Assembly: GCF_011043625.1 (NCBI RefSeq)
Contig: NZ_JAAKGT010000013.1
Coordinates: 45,256-109,255, forward strand
Direction: 5' to 3'
Length of the DNA stretch: 64,000 nt
Source of the DNA: Caulobacter sp. 602-2
Lineage (GTDB): Bacteria; Pseudomonadota; Alphaproteobacteria; Caulobacterales; Caulobacteraceae
Shown here: piece after piece, positions 34,010 to 43,084 of the stretch
How positions within the stretch are numbered: position 1 is the first letter of the stretch
Layout: each line of letters opens with the position of its first letter
Translations under genes and position numbers: made by a program
Notes under the pieces: model-generated
What the model saw: the letters and a program-made list of their open reading frames with translations, nothing else
Told to the model about the DNA's origin: nothing
The model's database searches: none

Positions 34010-35148
34010 CGCAGCAGATCCGCCGGTTGGCTCTTCTTGAGGATGCCCAGGGCCAGCAGGCCCGAGACGATGGCGATCAGCATCAGGAACCCGGCCGAGG
34101 CGATCACCATGGGGATCGGGAAGCTCATCGGCAGGCCGCCCATCTTGGCCAGCTGCGCGACGGCGCCGACCAGCACGGCGGTGGCCGCCAGGCCCGCGAC
34201 GCCGGTCCAGAAGCCCAGCTCGATGACGATCATCCGTAGCGAGCCCATCGACACGCCCAGCGCCCGCAGGGAGGCGAACTCCTTGATGTTGGCCAGGATC
34301 GCGCCGCGCAGGGTCTGGGAGGTGATGCCCACGCCGATCAACAGGCCCAGGAACACCGAGAAGCCCAGCATGATGCCGATGAAGCTCTCCTTCATCATCG
34401 CGCCGTCGTTGGCTTCCGACAGCTCGGCCCGGGTCCAGGCGCGATAGGCCTTGTCGGAGGTGGCGTTCAGCTGGTCGCGGACGATCTCGGCGCGGGCCGG
34501 ATCGCGGATGCGCACCATCAGCGGGCCGACGCGGCTGCCGGTCGAGGCCTGGCCCAGCAGGCGCAGGGTGTCGCGCGAGACCACGATGGTCGGCTGCATC
34601 ATGTTCGGATAGCCGTCGAGGATGTAGCGGACATAGACCGTCTTGCCGTTGATGGCGGCGCGGTCGCCCAGCTTCTGGATGCCCAGCTTGGCCATGCCCG
34701 TGCGGTCGATCGCGACCGAATAGGGCTCCAGCAGCGCTACGCGGATATTCTCGTTGTAGTCGCGCGGCCAGGTCACCGCGTCGCTGCGGGTGTCGACCGC
34801 CGAGGTCTGGATCCACTCGCGCACGCGCTTCTTGCCGGGGGGCGGATCGTTGGTCCAAAGGCCGCCGCCGCCGTCGAGGTCGGCGACCTCGACCACCTCG
34901 GGGTGCATGTACATCTGGGCCATGACCCGGCGCGGCAGTCCGTTGCCGCCGTTCATCAGGCTTTCGGCCTTGGGACCCAGCACCATGATGTCGGCCGGCG
35001 AGCGGTCGATGGTGGCGGTGAAGGCCTTGCCGATGCCGGTGAACATGCCGACCTGGGCGAGCACCAGCAGGCCCGAGAAGGCCAGCGCGATGATCGCCGC
35101 CAGGTATCGCCGCCATTCGTACAACAGTGTGGCCAACGCCAGCGACAT
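34006..35148 (-). CDS. ABC transporter permease, DevC/MacB-type (FtsX fold)
   Basis: A 380-residue permease with one N-terminal membrane helix (LAAIIALAFSGLLVLAQVGMF), a large extracytoplasmic domain (about residues 40-255), and three C-terminal helices including the FtsX-like core GITSQTLRGAILANIKEFASLRALG. The ATG at 35148 follows GGGGGAG with good spacing; an upstream TTG (35166) is less likely. First gene of the operon permease-ATPase-adaptor. By analogy with DevBCA it might export a lipid or glycolipid, but no substrate is identified; the lack of a cognate outer membrane channel gene here leaves this open. Confidence 0.85.
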
Positions 35149-35385
35149 GCCGACACGCTCCCCCAATCAACGGTTGCACAAGAGCAGCGCAGACCCGCTT
35201 AGGCCAAGTTAAATCGGGGTAAGACGGAACTCTTCGACGGAATGTGATCGCGGCGCACGTTTGTTGCGTCGAGAGCCCGACCGCCGAAACGGCCGTGGCG
35301 AAACAGGGGTGGCTCTGCCGGCCTGGCTTGGCTATGGCTGTTACATTGTACGCCACGACGGCGTTGCGCCGTGCAAGGACGACTC

Positions 35386-37455
35386 ATGAAGACTTTGACG
35401 CTGGCCGCCTCGGCCCTGGTTCTCTCGTTCGCCGCCGCCGGCGCGGCCCAGGCCGACGAGGGCATGTGGACCTTCGACAACTTCCCCTCGGCCAAGGTCA
35501 AGCAGACCTACGGCGTCGACATCGACCAGAAGTGGCTCGACACCGTGCGCGCCTCGGCCGTGCGCCTGACGACGGGCTGCTCGGCCTCGGTGGTCTCCAA
35601 GCAGGGCCTTGTGCTGACCAACAACCACTGCGTGGCCGACTGCACCCAGGCGCTGTCGAGCGAAGGCAAGGACTACGTCAAGGACGGCTTCCTGACCGGC
35701 GCGCGCGAAGAGGAACTGAAGTGCGCGGGCATGCAGGCCGAGGTGCTGCTGTCGATCACCGACGTCACCGACCAGGTCAAGGCCGCCGGCGCGGGCAAGA
35801 CCGGCCAGGACTTCGTCAAGGCGCGCGACGCGTCCTTCGCCACCGCCGAACTGGCCGCCTGCGGCCAGGACAAGACCCTGCGCTGCCAGACCATCAGCTT
35901 CTACCGCGGCGGCCAGTACAAGGTTTACAAGTACCGCCGCTACGCCGACGTGCGCCTGGTGTTCGCGCCGGAATACGCCACGGCCTTCTTCGGCGGCGAT
36001 CCGGACAACTTCAACTTCCCGCGCTTCAACCTCGATAGCGCCTTCCTGCGCCTGTACGAGGACGGCAAGCCGGCCGTGACCCCCAACCACCTGACCTGGC
36101 GCGCGACCGCTCCGGTCGAGGGCGAGCCGACCTTCGTGGCCGGCAACCCGGGCACCACCCAGCGCCAGCTGACCGTCTCGCAGCTGGAGACCAACCGCGA
36201 TCTGGTCATCCCGATCGGCCAGCTGCAGCGCTCGGAGATGCGCGGCCGCCTGATCCAGTTCGGCGAGCAGTCCGAAGAGAACAAGCGCATCGCCAACCAG
36301 CCGCTGGCCGGGGTCGAGAACAGCTACAAGGTGTTCTTCGGCCAGCAGTTCGTGCTGAACGACAAGACGTTCATGGACGCCAAGCGCGCCGCCGAGACCG
36401 ACCTGAAGACCAAGGTGGCGGCCGATCCGAAGCTGTCGGCCGAGATCGGCGACCCGTGGGCCGAGATCGACAAGGCCCAGCTGGCCGTGGCCGACCAGTT
36501 CGTGCCGATGCGCCAGCTGGAAAGCGCCGCCGGCGGCGGTTCGGACCTCTACGGCTACGCCCGCACCCTGGTGCGCGGCGCCCAGGAACGCGCCAAGCCG
36601 GCGGCCGAGCGCCTGCCGGAATATGCCGACACCCGCCTGCCGCTGCTGGAAAAGCGCCTGCTGGACGTGCGTCCGGTCGATGCGCCGCTGGAGCGCCTCT
36701 ATCTCGAGCACTGGCTGCTGAAGACCCGCGAGTACCTGACCGCCGACGCCCCGGCCGTGAAGCTGCTGCTGGGCAAGGAAAGCCCCGAGGGTCTGTCGGC
36801 CCGTCTGGTCGCCGGCAGCAAGCTGGCCGACCCGGCCGTGCGCAAGGCGCTGTGGGACGGGGGGCTGGCCGCCATCCAGGCCTCGGACGATCCGATGATC
36901 CAGTTCGTGCTGAAGACCGAAGGCCAGGGCCGTGAGCTGCGCAAGGCCTATGAGGCCAGCGTCACCGCCCCGACCGACGCGGCGGCCGAGCGCATCGCCA
37001 AGGCCCGCTTCGCGGTGCTGGGCGACAGCGTCTATCCGGACGCCACCTTCTCCTTGCGCCTGTCGTACGGCAAGGTCGCCGGCTGGACCCATCGCGGCCG
37101 CACGATCACCCCGTTCACCGACTTCGCCGGCTTCTACGACCGCGTCACCGGCGCCGAGCCCTTCGAGGCCGCCCCGCGCTGGATCGCCGCCAAGGACAAG
37201 TTGAACCTCAAGACGGTCTACGACTACGTCACCACCAACGACATCATCGGCGGCAATTCCGGCTCGCCGGTGATCGACGCCAAGGGCCGGGTGATCGGCG
37301 CGGCCTTCGACGGCAACATCCACTCGCTGGGCGGCGCCTTCGGCTATGACGGCTCGATCAACCGCACCGTCGTGGTCTCGACTGCCGCCATCACCGAGGC
37401 GCTGACCAAGGTCTATGGCCGCGACGCCCTGGTGAAGGAACTGGCCGGGAAGTGA
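35386..37455 (+). CDS. S46-family dipeptidyl peptidase (DPP7-like)
   Basis: A 689-residue secreted serine peptidase with a signal peptide (MKTLTLAASALVLSFAAAGAAQA). Mature N-terminus EGMWTFDNFPSAKVKQ, the catalytic His in LVLTNNHCV (about residue 83), and the nucleophile Ser in IIGGNSGSPVIDA are diagnostic of S46. The sequence after the Ser reads GAAFDGN, with Gly where DPP11 enzymes have Arg, which suggests hydrophobic P1 preference as in DPP7. It removes dipeptides from oligopeptides in the periplasm or outside. Divergent from the ABC operon. Confidence 0.92.
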   Translation: MKTLTLAASALVLSFAAAGAAQADEGMWTFDNFPSAKVKQTYGVDIDQKWLDTVRASAVRLTTGCSASVVSKQGLVLTNNHCVADCTQALSSEGKDYVKDGFLTGAREEELKCAGMQAEVLLSITDVTDQVKAAGAGKTGQDFVKARDASFATAELAACGQDKTLRCQTISFYRGGQYKVYKYRRYADVRLVFAPEYATAFFGGDPDNFNFPRFNLDSAFLRLYEDGKPAVTPNHLTWRATAPVEGEPTFVAGNPGTTQRQLTVSQLETNRDLVIPIGQLQRSEMRGRLIQFGEQSEENKRIANQPLAGVENSYKVFFGQQFVLNDKTFMDAKRAAETDLKTKVAADPKLSAEIGDPWAEIDKAQLAVADQFVPMRQLESAAGGGSDLYGYARTLVRGAQERAKPAAERLPEYADTRLPLLEKRLLDVRPVDAPLERLYLEHWLLKTREYLTADAPAVKLLLGKESPEGLSARLVAGSKLADPAVRKALWDGGLAAIQASDDPMIQFVLKTEGQGRELRKAYEASVTAPTDAAAERIAKARFAVLGDSVYPDATFSLRLSYGKVAGWTHRGRTITPFTDFAGFYDRVTGAEPFEAAPRWIAAKDKLNLKTVYDYVTTNDIIGGNSGSPVIDAKGRVIGAAFDGNIHSLGGAFGYDGSINRTVVVSTAAITEALTKVYGRDALVKELAGK

Positions 37456-37641
37456 TCCTTTCCCTCGTCCCTCTCCCCTTGAGGGAGAGGGTGGTCCCCG
37501 CGAAAGCGGGGATCGGGTGAGGGGTCTCTCAAAAGCAAGACGCCGCGACAGCCGATCCGCTGTCGCGGCGTTTTTCGTTAGCGCGACCCCTCATCCGTCG
37601 GCCTGCGGCCGCCACCTTCTCCCGCAAGGGGAGAAGGACTG
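37456..37641. repeat. Dispersed hairpin repeats, family D (copy 1), around a terminator
   Basis: A CCCTCTCCCCTTGAGGGAGAGGG hairpin, a CCCCGC/GCGGGG hairpin and the end GGTGAGGGGTCTCTC (37469-37530) are followed after a terminator by an inverted partner starting CGACCCCTCATCCG and containing CCTTCTCCCGCAAGGGGAGAAGG (37587-37641). The same modules recur at 57995-58159. Fills most of the gap between the S46 peptidase and EF-hand genes. Confidence 0.8.
37540..37575 (+). terminator. Rho-independent terminator after the S46 peptidase
   Basis: ACGCCGCGACAGC / GCTGTCGCGGCGT arms around CGATCC, then TTTTTC. It lies 85 bases after the stop, inside the family D repeat. Confidence 0.85.
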
Positions 37642-37775
37642 GAGAAGCTCGCATTTCAGCGCCGTAACATCCCGAAATGTGGAATGTTTTTCGCTGGATC
37701 CGGCGTGCGCCCAGGGCAAGGGCGCGCGTAACGCCCGCGCCTTGATGCGCATCACCGGTTCCAGGAGACATCGCC

Positions 37776-38714
37776 TTGAGCGTTTCCAGCCTGAGCAGCA
37801 CCTCGATCATGCAGCAATTGCTGCAGTCGATGCGCGGCTCCCAGACGACGTCGGCGGCCAGCGCCGCCTCGTCATCCAGCGGCGCGTCCGCTGGGCAACA
37901 AATGCAGGTCGGCAGCGGCGAGCCGCCGCCGCCGCCTCCGCCGCCCATGAGCTCGCAGGGCTCGAGCGGCGAGAATTTCAGCTCTGAAACCCTGGGCTCG
38001 CTGCTTTCGATGCAGGAAGGCGGCATGCCGGGCATGGGCGGTCCCCAGGGCATGGGCGGCGGGCAGGGGATCTTCGAGAGCCTCGACACCGACGCCGACG
38101 GCGCGCTTTCGACCGACGAATTGACCTCGGCCCTGACCAACGCGCTCGGCGAGTCGGACGACGTCTCCTCGGCGGTCAGCAGCCTGATTTCGGACGGCGA
38201 CAGCGATGGCGACGGGGTGCTGACCGGCGGCGAGTTCGCGGCCCTGGCCCAGGCCTCGGGCGGCCCCGGCGGCCCGGGCGGAATGGGCGGTCCGCCGCCC
38301 GGACCTCCGCCGTCGGGCGGTGGTGAAGGCGGCGCCGGCGGGGCCGGCGGAGGCGGCGGCGTCAGCCAGGTGTTCGACAGCCTCGACACCAACCAGGACG
38401 GCACGATCTCGGCCGCCGAACTGGCCGCGGCCAACACCGACAGCACCGATGCGGCCAGCGCCGCCTCCGACCTGATCTCGGCGGCGGACACGGACGGCGA
38501 CGGGGGCCTGTCGGGCCAGGAGTTCGCGGACATGCTGAAGCAGGCCTCGGATTCCGCCGACACGACCTCGACCCTCGCCAGCACGCTGTCGAGCTCGTCC
38601 CTGGCGTCCGACATGATGCAGAAGCTGCTGCAGCAACTGGCCGACGCCGCCACGAGCAGCGCCGCCAGCGGGGAGGGCGTCAGCTCGGCCTCGTCGGTGA
38701 GCATCGCGGCGTAG
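37776..38714 (+). CDS. EF-hand repeat protein with low-complexity linkers
   Basis: A 312-residue protein with a Ser/Ala-rich N-terminus (MSVSSLSSTSIMQQLLQSM) and no signal peptide. It has four canonical EF-hand loops (DTDADGALSTDEL, DSDGDGVLTGGEF, DTNQDGTISAAEL, DTDGDGGLSGQEF), arranged as two pairs separated by Gly/Pro-rich linkers including a run of eight prolines. It should bind calcium. Start is TTG 37776, preceded by CAGGAGAC with spacing of about eight bases. It appears alone and its localisation is not known; relatives in alphaproteobacteria are uncharacterised. Confidence 0.82.
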   Translation: MSVSSLSSTSIMQQLLQSMRGSQTTSAASAASSSSGASAGQQMQVGSGEPPPPPPPPMSSQGSSGENFSSETLGSLLSMQEGGMPGMGGPQGMGGGQGIFESLDTDADGALSTDELTSALTNALGESDDVSSAVSSLISDGDSDGDGVLTGGEFAALAQASGGPGGPGGMGGPPPGPPPSGGGEGGAGGAGGGGGVSQVFDSLDTNQDGTISAAELAAANTDSTDAASAASDLISAADTDGDGGLSGQEFADMLKQASDSADTTSTLASTLSSSSLASDMMQKLLQQLADAATSSAASGEGVSSASSVSIAA

Positions 38715-38770
38715 GGATAATGGCTGCGGAGCAAGGGCTTTGCGGCCATTTCCCCATCCACCGCTCAGAT

Positions 38771-38810
38771 CGTCATCCCGGATAGGCGCTTGGCTTCGGC
38801 CGGGATGACG
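38771..38810. repeat. Dispersed palindromic repeat, family B (short form)
   Basis: CGTCATCCCGG ... CCGGGATGACG ends with only 18 bases between; a short form of the elements at 17987 and 40966. Confidence 0.85.
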
Positions 38811-38980
38811 AGCTTGAGGCGTGCTTCAGGTGAGCGGCCAACTGTTCGCCGAACGAGCACGCGCCCCCGCGACGCCGAAGGTTAAGCAAGCCGCTTGCGC
38901 CCGGCGCGCTTGTGTTGGACAAACTGGCCCCTTGGTCGGCGTCGCGGGGGCGTCGCTTCACAATTCAAGGTTCTGCCGTC

Positions 38981-40264
38981 TTGCTTTTCCGTCCTGAGAA
39001 CGTTCAGGCCCTCGCGGGTCTGGCGCTCACCCTGGGCCTCTGCTGGCTCGTCTCCGAAAACCGCAAGCGCTTCCCGTGGGTGCTGGCCATCGGCGCCCTG
39101 ATCATCCAGGTCGGCCTGGTGGTGCTGCTGTTCGGCCTGCCGCAGGCCCAGCAGATGCTGCGCGGCGTCAACGGCGCGGTCGAGGGCCTCGGCGCCTCCA
39201 CCCAGGCCGGCACGGCGTTCGTGTTCGGCTTCCTGGCCGGCGGCGACCAGCCCTATCCGGTCAGCAACCCGGGCGCGGGCTTCATCTTCGCCTTCCGCGT
39301 GATGCCGGTGATCCTGGTGGTCTGCGCCCTGTCGGCGCTGCTGTGGCACTGGAAGATCCTGAAGTGGGCCGCCCAGGGCTTCGGCTTCGTGTTCCAGAAG
39401 ACGCTGGGCCTGCGCGGCCCGCCGGCCCTGGCCACCGCCGCCACCATCTTCATGGGCCAGATCGAAGGCCCGATCTTCATCCGCGCCTATCTCGACAAGC
39501 TCTCCCGCTCGGAACTCTTCATGCTGATCACGGTCGGCATGGCCTGCGTGTCCGGCTCGACCATGGTGGCCTACGCCACCATCCTGGCCGACGTGCTGCC
39601 CAACGCCGCCGCCCACGTGCTGACCGCCTCGATCATCTCGGCCCCGGCCGGCGTGCTGCTGGCCCGCATCGTGGTGCCGTCGGATCCGATGGAAAAGGGC
39701 GGCGACCTGGACCTGGCCGCCGAGGACAAGACCTACGGCAGCTCAATCGACGCCGTCATGAAGGGCACCACCGACGGCCTGCAGATCGCGTTGAACGTCG
39801 GCGCGACCCTGATCGTCTTCGTGGCGCTCGCCACCATGCTCGACAAGTTCCTGGCCATGCTGCCGGCCATCGGCGGCCAGCCGCTGAGCCTGACCCGCGG
39901 CCTGGGCGTGATCTTCTCGCCGCTGGCCTGGTCGATGGGCATCCCCTGGAAGGAAGCCGGCAGCGCCGGCGGCCTCCTGGGCACCAAGCTGATCCTCACC
40001 GAGTTCACCGCCTTCATCCAGATGGCCAAGACCGGCGCGGCCAGCCTCGACGAGCGCTCGCGGATGATCATGACCTACGCCCTGTGCGGCTTCGCCAACA
40101 TCGGCTCGGTGGGCATGAACGTCGCCGGCTTCTCGGTGCTGGTGCCCCAGCGTCGCCAGGAAGTGCTGAGCCTGGTGTGGAAGGCGATGATGGCCGGTTT
40201 CCTGGCCACCTGCCTGACCGGCTCGCTGATCGGCCTGATGCCGCGGGTGCTGTTCGGGCTGTAA
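38981..40264 (+). CDS. Concentrative nucleoside transporter (CNT/NupC family)
   Basis: About 427 residues and eight to ten membrane helices. CNT hallmarks: FVFGFLAGGDQPYPV, the helical-hairpin IFMGQIEGPIFIRAYLDKLSRSELF, GMACVSGSTMVAYATIL, and FTAFIQM and YALCGFANIGSVGMN. These residues bind nucleoside and cation in CNT proteins. The start is uncertain: TTG 38981 has a ribosome site (CAAGG) and gives a NupC-like length, but the frame is open upstream to GTG 38912. Likely proton-driven nucleoside uptake. Ends at a terminator that overlaps the next gene. Confidence 0.88.
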   Translation: MLFRPENVQALAGLALTLGLCWLVSENRKRFPWVLAIGALIIQVGLVVLLFGLPQAQQMLRGVNGAVEGLGASTQAGTAFVFGFLAGGDQPYPVSNPGAGFIFAFRVMPVILVVCALSALLWHWKILKWAAQGFGFVFQKTLGLRGPPALATAATIFMGQIEGPIFIRAYLDKLSRSELFMLITVGMACVSGSTMVAYATILADVLPNAAAHVLTASIISAPAGVLLARIVVPSDPMEKGGDLDLAAEDKTYGSSIDAVMKGTTDGLQIALNVGATLIVFVALATMLDKFLAMLPAIGGQPLSLTRGLGVIFSPLAWSMGIPWKEAGSAGGLLGTKLILTEFTAFIQMAKTGAASLDERSRMIMTYALCGFANIGSVGMNVAGFSVLVPQRRQEVLSLVWKAMMAGFLATCLTGSLIGLMPRVLFGL

Positions 40265-40293
40265 GGCCCTTTCCTTCCGCAGCGAAAACCAAC

Positions 40294-40324
40294 GATCCTC
40301 CCGGCCAAAACCGGGAGGATTTTT
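40294..40324 (+). terminator. Terminator whose 3' arm contains the next gene's Shine-Dalgarno
   Basis: Perfect ten-base arms ATCCTCCCGG (40295-40304) and CCGGGAGGAT (40311-40320) around CCAAAA, followed by TTTT. The GGGAGG (40313-40318) in the 3' arm is the only good Shine-Dalgarno for the GST gene, eight bases before its TTG at 40327. Confidence 0.85.
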
Positions 40325-40326
40325 CG

Positions 40327-40944
40327 TTGAAGCTCTATGACAGCCGGCGTGCGCCCAATCCCCGGCGGGTGCGGTGGTTCATGGCCGAGAAGGGGATCGA
40401 GGACGTCGAGATCGTCGAGGTCGACATCTTCACGGGTCAGCACCGCACGCCCGACTACCTGGCCAGGACGGGGCTGCCCAACGTGCCCGCCCTGGAGATG
40501 GACGACGGGACCACGATCACCGAGTCGGTGGCCATCTGCCGCTATCTGGAAAGCGTCTATCCCGAGCCCAACCTGTTCGGCGTCGACCCGCGCGAGGTCG
40601 CGGTGATCGAGATGTGGGCCAGGCGCGCCGAGATGCTGGTGGCCACGCCGCTGATGCTGACCGTGCGCCACAGCCATCCGGCCCTGGCGGCGATCGAGAC
40701 CCAGATCCCGGAAGTGGCCGCCAGCAACCGCGCGTCCGCCGAGAAGGGGGTGAAGGTGCTGGACCGCAGGCTGGCGGAGAGCCCGTTCATCGCCGGCGAC
40801 CGGGTGACCATCGCCGACATCCTGGCCGTGACGGGCATCGACTTCGCGCGGATGGCCAGGTTCCGGCCCGATCCGGAGCTGGTGCACGTCAAGCGCTGGC
40901 TGGACGAGATGAACGCCCGGCCGGCGGCGAAGGCGGGGGTTTAG
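40327..40944 (+). CDS. Glutathione S-transferase family protein
   Basis: A 205-residue GST. The thioredoxin-like N-domain is KLYDSRRAPNPRRVRWFMAEKG then LPNVPALEMDDGTTITESVAICRYLES (cis-Pro and Ser glutathione contacts), and the helical C-domain includes FIAGDRVTIADIL. The TTG at 40327 is needed for the first beta strand; the next Met is at residue 19. The start lies right behind a terminator hairpin that overlaps its ribosome site (see findings), so read-through transcripts could be poorly translated. Substrate unknown. Confidence 0.88.
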   Translation: MKLYDSRRAPNPRRVRWFMAEKGIEDVEIVEVDIFTGQHRTPDYLARTGLPNVPALEMDDGTTITESVAICRYLESVYPEPNLFGVDPREVAVIEMWARRAEMLVATPLMLTVRHSHPALAAIETQIPEVAASNRASAEKGVKVLDRRLAESPFIAGDRVTIADILAVTGIDFARMARFRPDPELVHVKRWLDEMNARPAAKAGV

Positions 40945-40965
40945 GGGAGGGGCGCATCCCAGGTT

Positions 40966-41106
40966 CGTCATCCCGGCCGAAGCGAAGCGCAGAGCCGGGA
41001 CCCAGGGGCGGCCGCACCGCATCGGCCGGCGCCGGGGCGGAGGATCTACCTGCAGCGCCCAGTCCCCTGGGTCCCGGATAAGCGCTACGCGCTTTCCGGG
41101 ATGACG
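40966..41106. repeat. Dispersed palindromic repeat, family B (copy 2)
   Basis: CGTCATCCCGGCCGAAGC at the left and GCTTTCCGGGATGACG at the right end, with inner GGGACCCAGGGG / CCCCTGGGTCCC inverted arms, the same architecture and near-identical sequence as 17987-18126. Lies between the GST and HDAC-like genes. Confidence 0.9.
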
Positions 41107-41181
41107 ACCGTTGGTTGGGAGCCGATGAACAGCCCCCAGCCCCGCTTGGCTCGCTCGGCGCATCTGGCATAACCTCGTTCC

Positions 41182-42102
41182 ATGGCCGTCTCGCTGTTCA
41201 CCCATGCCGACATGCTCGACCACCGGCCGGGTCCCGGGCACGTGGAGAGTCCCGCGCGGCTGCAGGCGGTGATCGACGCGCTGGAGGACGAGGCGGGCCT
41301 CGATCTCGAGCCCTTAGAGGCGCCGATGGTCGATCCGGCCGACCTGCGGCGCGTGCATCCGGCCGCGTTCGTCGATTCGATCTTCGCCGCCGCGCCGCAC
41401 GCGGGGATCCATGCGCTGGACCCCGATACGGTGCTGTCGACCGGCAGCCTGGCCGCCGCGCGTCGCGCCGCAGGAGCGGTTGTCGCGGCCGTGCGGCAGG
41501 TGGCGGCGGGGCAGGGCAGGCGGGCCTTCTGCGCGGTGCGGCCGCCGGGGCATCACGCCGAGCCGGCCATCGCCATGGGCTTTTGCGTGTTCTCCAACGT
41601 CGCGATCGCCGCCCGCGTGGCCCAGGCCAGCGGCCTCTCGCGCGTGGCCATCGTCGATTTCGACGTCCATCACGGCAACGGCAGCCAGGCCGCGTTCGAG
41701 AACGACCCGACGGTGATGGTGGCCTCGATCCACCAGTCGCCGCTCTATCCCGGCACCGGCGATCCGTCGGAAACGGGCGTCGGCAACATCGTCAACGCCA
41801 CGCTGGCGCCCGGCGCGCCGCGCGAATCCTGGCGGCGGGCGTTCGAGGGGCTGATGGAGCGAGTCGACGCTTTTGCTCCGGACCTCGTGCTGGTCTCGGC
41901 CGGATTCGACGCCCACGAGCGCGATCCGCTGGCCTCGCAAAGCCTTCGCAGCGAGGACTTCGCCTGGGCCACAAGGGCGATCGTGTCGGTGGCCGACCAT
42001 CGGGCCAGAGGGCGTATTGTCTCCTCGCTCGAGGGCGGGTACGACCTCGAAGCGCTCGGCCGTTCGGCCAAGGCGCATGTCAGAGCGCTTCAGGAAGGAT
42101 GA
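41182..42102 (+). CDS. Histone deacetylase-superfamily (acetylpolyamine/acetoin-type) protein
   Basis: A 306-residue class II-like HDAC fold protein. Active-site blocks: AVRPPGHHAEP (His-His charge relay), VDFDVHHGNGSQ (zinc Asp and His), VSAGFDAHERDPL (second zinc Asp) and SLEGGYDLEAL. Bacterial relatives hydrolyse amides such as acetylpolyamines or N-acetyl lysine; the substrate here is unknown. The stop overlaps a possible ATG of the next gene (ATGA), indicating an operon with the histidine phosphatase. Confidence 0.9.
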   Translation: MAVSLFTHADMLDHRPGPGHVESPARLQAVIDALEDEAGLDLEPLEAPMVDPADLRRVHPAAFVDSIFAAAPHAGIHALDPDTVLSTGSLAAARRAAGAVVAAVRQVAAGQGRRAFCAVRPPGHHAEPAIAMGFCVFSNVAIAARVAQASGLSRVAIVDFDVHHGNGSQAAFENDPTVMVASIHQSPLYPGTGDPSETGVGNIVNATLAPGAPRESWRRAFEGLMERVDAFAPDLVLVSAGFDAHERDPLASQSLRSEDFAWATRAIVSVADHRARGRIVSSLEGGYDLEALGRSAKAHVRALQEG

Positions 42103-42143
42103 GGCCCGGTCCCGCGTCAGCGGCCGCCGGGTCGCCGAGGAAA

Positions 42144-42764
42144 ATGGCCGACGCACCGACCGCCGACCAGACCGCCTCGAGCGTGGTCCGCCCGCCTGGG
42201 GCCATCGTCCTGGCCCGCCACGGCGAACCGGCCCTTTCGCGCAAGGTGCGCTTCGACGCCAGGACCTATGGCGACTGGTGGGCGCGCTACGAGGAGGGCG
42301 GCCTGCTGCCCGGCCAGACCCCGCCGGACTGCCTGCTGGAGATCGCCGCGCGTTCGCAGGTGATCGTTTCGTCGACTCGCCGGCGCTCGATCGAGACCGC
42401 CCAGGCCGTGGCCGGCGGCCGCGACTTCCCGCGCGACGCGATGTTCATCGAGGCGCCGCTGCCGCCGCCGCCGTGGCCCAGCTGGATCAAGCTGTCGCCC
42501 AAGAAGTGGGGCTTCTTCGCCCGCTTCTGGTGGTGGTTCTTCGATCATCACATGGGCCAGGAGAGCCGCAAGCAGGCCGAGGCCCGCGCCGAAGCCGCCG
42601 CCGACGCCCTGATCGCCCTGTCGCAGGACGGCCGGGACGTGCTGCTGGTGGCCCACGGCTTCTTCAACGTGATGATCGGCAACGCCCTGCAGGCGCGGGG
42701 CCTGAAGAAGACGCTCGACCAGGGCTTCCAGTACTGGTGCGTCAAGCGCTTCGAGCGCGCCTGA
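42144..42764 (+). CDS. Histidine phosphatase-superfamily protein
   Basis: A 206-residue protein. The catalytic RHG is in IVLARHGEPALSR and the second catalytic His in DVLLVAHGFFNVMIGNAL. The segment WARYEEGGLLPGQTPP and STRRRSIETAQAV fit the superfamily. A Trp/Phe-rich stretch (KKWGFFARFWWWFFDHHMG) could be a membrane-associated patch. Start ATG 42144 (GAGG upstream); an in-frame ATG at 42099 overlapping the deacetylase stop would add 15 residues. Substrate not predictable. Confidence 0.85.
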   Translation: MADAPTADQTASSVVRPPGAIVLARHGEPALSRKVRFDARTYGDWWARYEEGGLLPGQTPPDCLLEIAARSQVIVSSTRRRSIETAQAVAGGRDFPRDAMFIEAPLPPPPWPSWIKLSPKKWGFFARFWWWFFDHHMGQESRKQAEARAEAAADALIALSQDGRDVLLVAHGFFNVMIGNALQARGLKKTLDQGFQYWCVKRFERA

Positions 42765-42829
42765 CCTTTCACAGCCGTTGCCCGCCGGCCCCACGCCAAC
42801 TAGGGTGCCAGCTTCTCCTTGGAGTAGAA

Positions 42830-43084
42830 ATGACCGACGCCGCTTCTCCCGTGCACGACCTCTCGGCCCTGAGCTTCGAACAGGCCTTGGCCGAGCTCGA
42901 GAAGATCGTGTCTGAACTGGAATCGGGCCAGGCGCCGCTGGAACGCTCCATCGACATCTACGAGCGCGGGGCGGCCCTGAAGGCGCACTGCGAAAAGAAG
43001 CTCGAGGCCGCGCGCCTGAAGGTCGAGAAGATCGTCCTGGGCCAGGGCGGCGCCGCGGGCGTCGAGCCGGCCGAGTTCTCCTGA
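42830..43084 (+). CDS. xseB: Exodeoxyribonuclease VII small subunit
   Basis: An 84-residue helical protein: LSFEQALAELEKIVSELESGQAPLERSIDIYERG is the XseB signature. It combines with XseA (not in this window) to digest single-stranded DNA. Start ATG 42830 follows GGAG. The stop overlaps the csaA ATG by one base. XseB upstream of ispA and dxs is a common proteobacterial order. Confidence 0.93.
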   Translation: MTDAASPVHDLSALSFEQALAELEKIVSELESGQAPLERSIDIYERGAALKAHCEKKLEAARLKVEKIVLGQGGAAGVEPAEFS

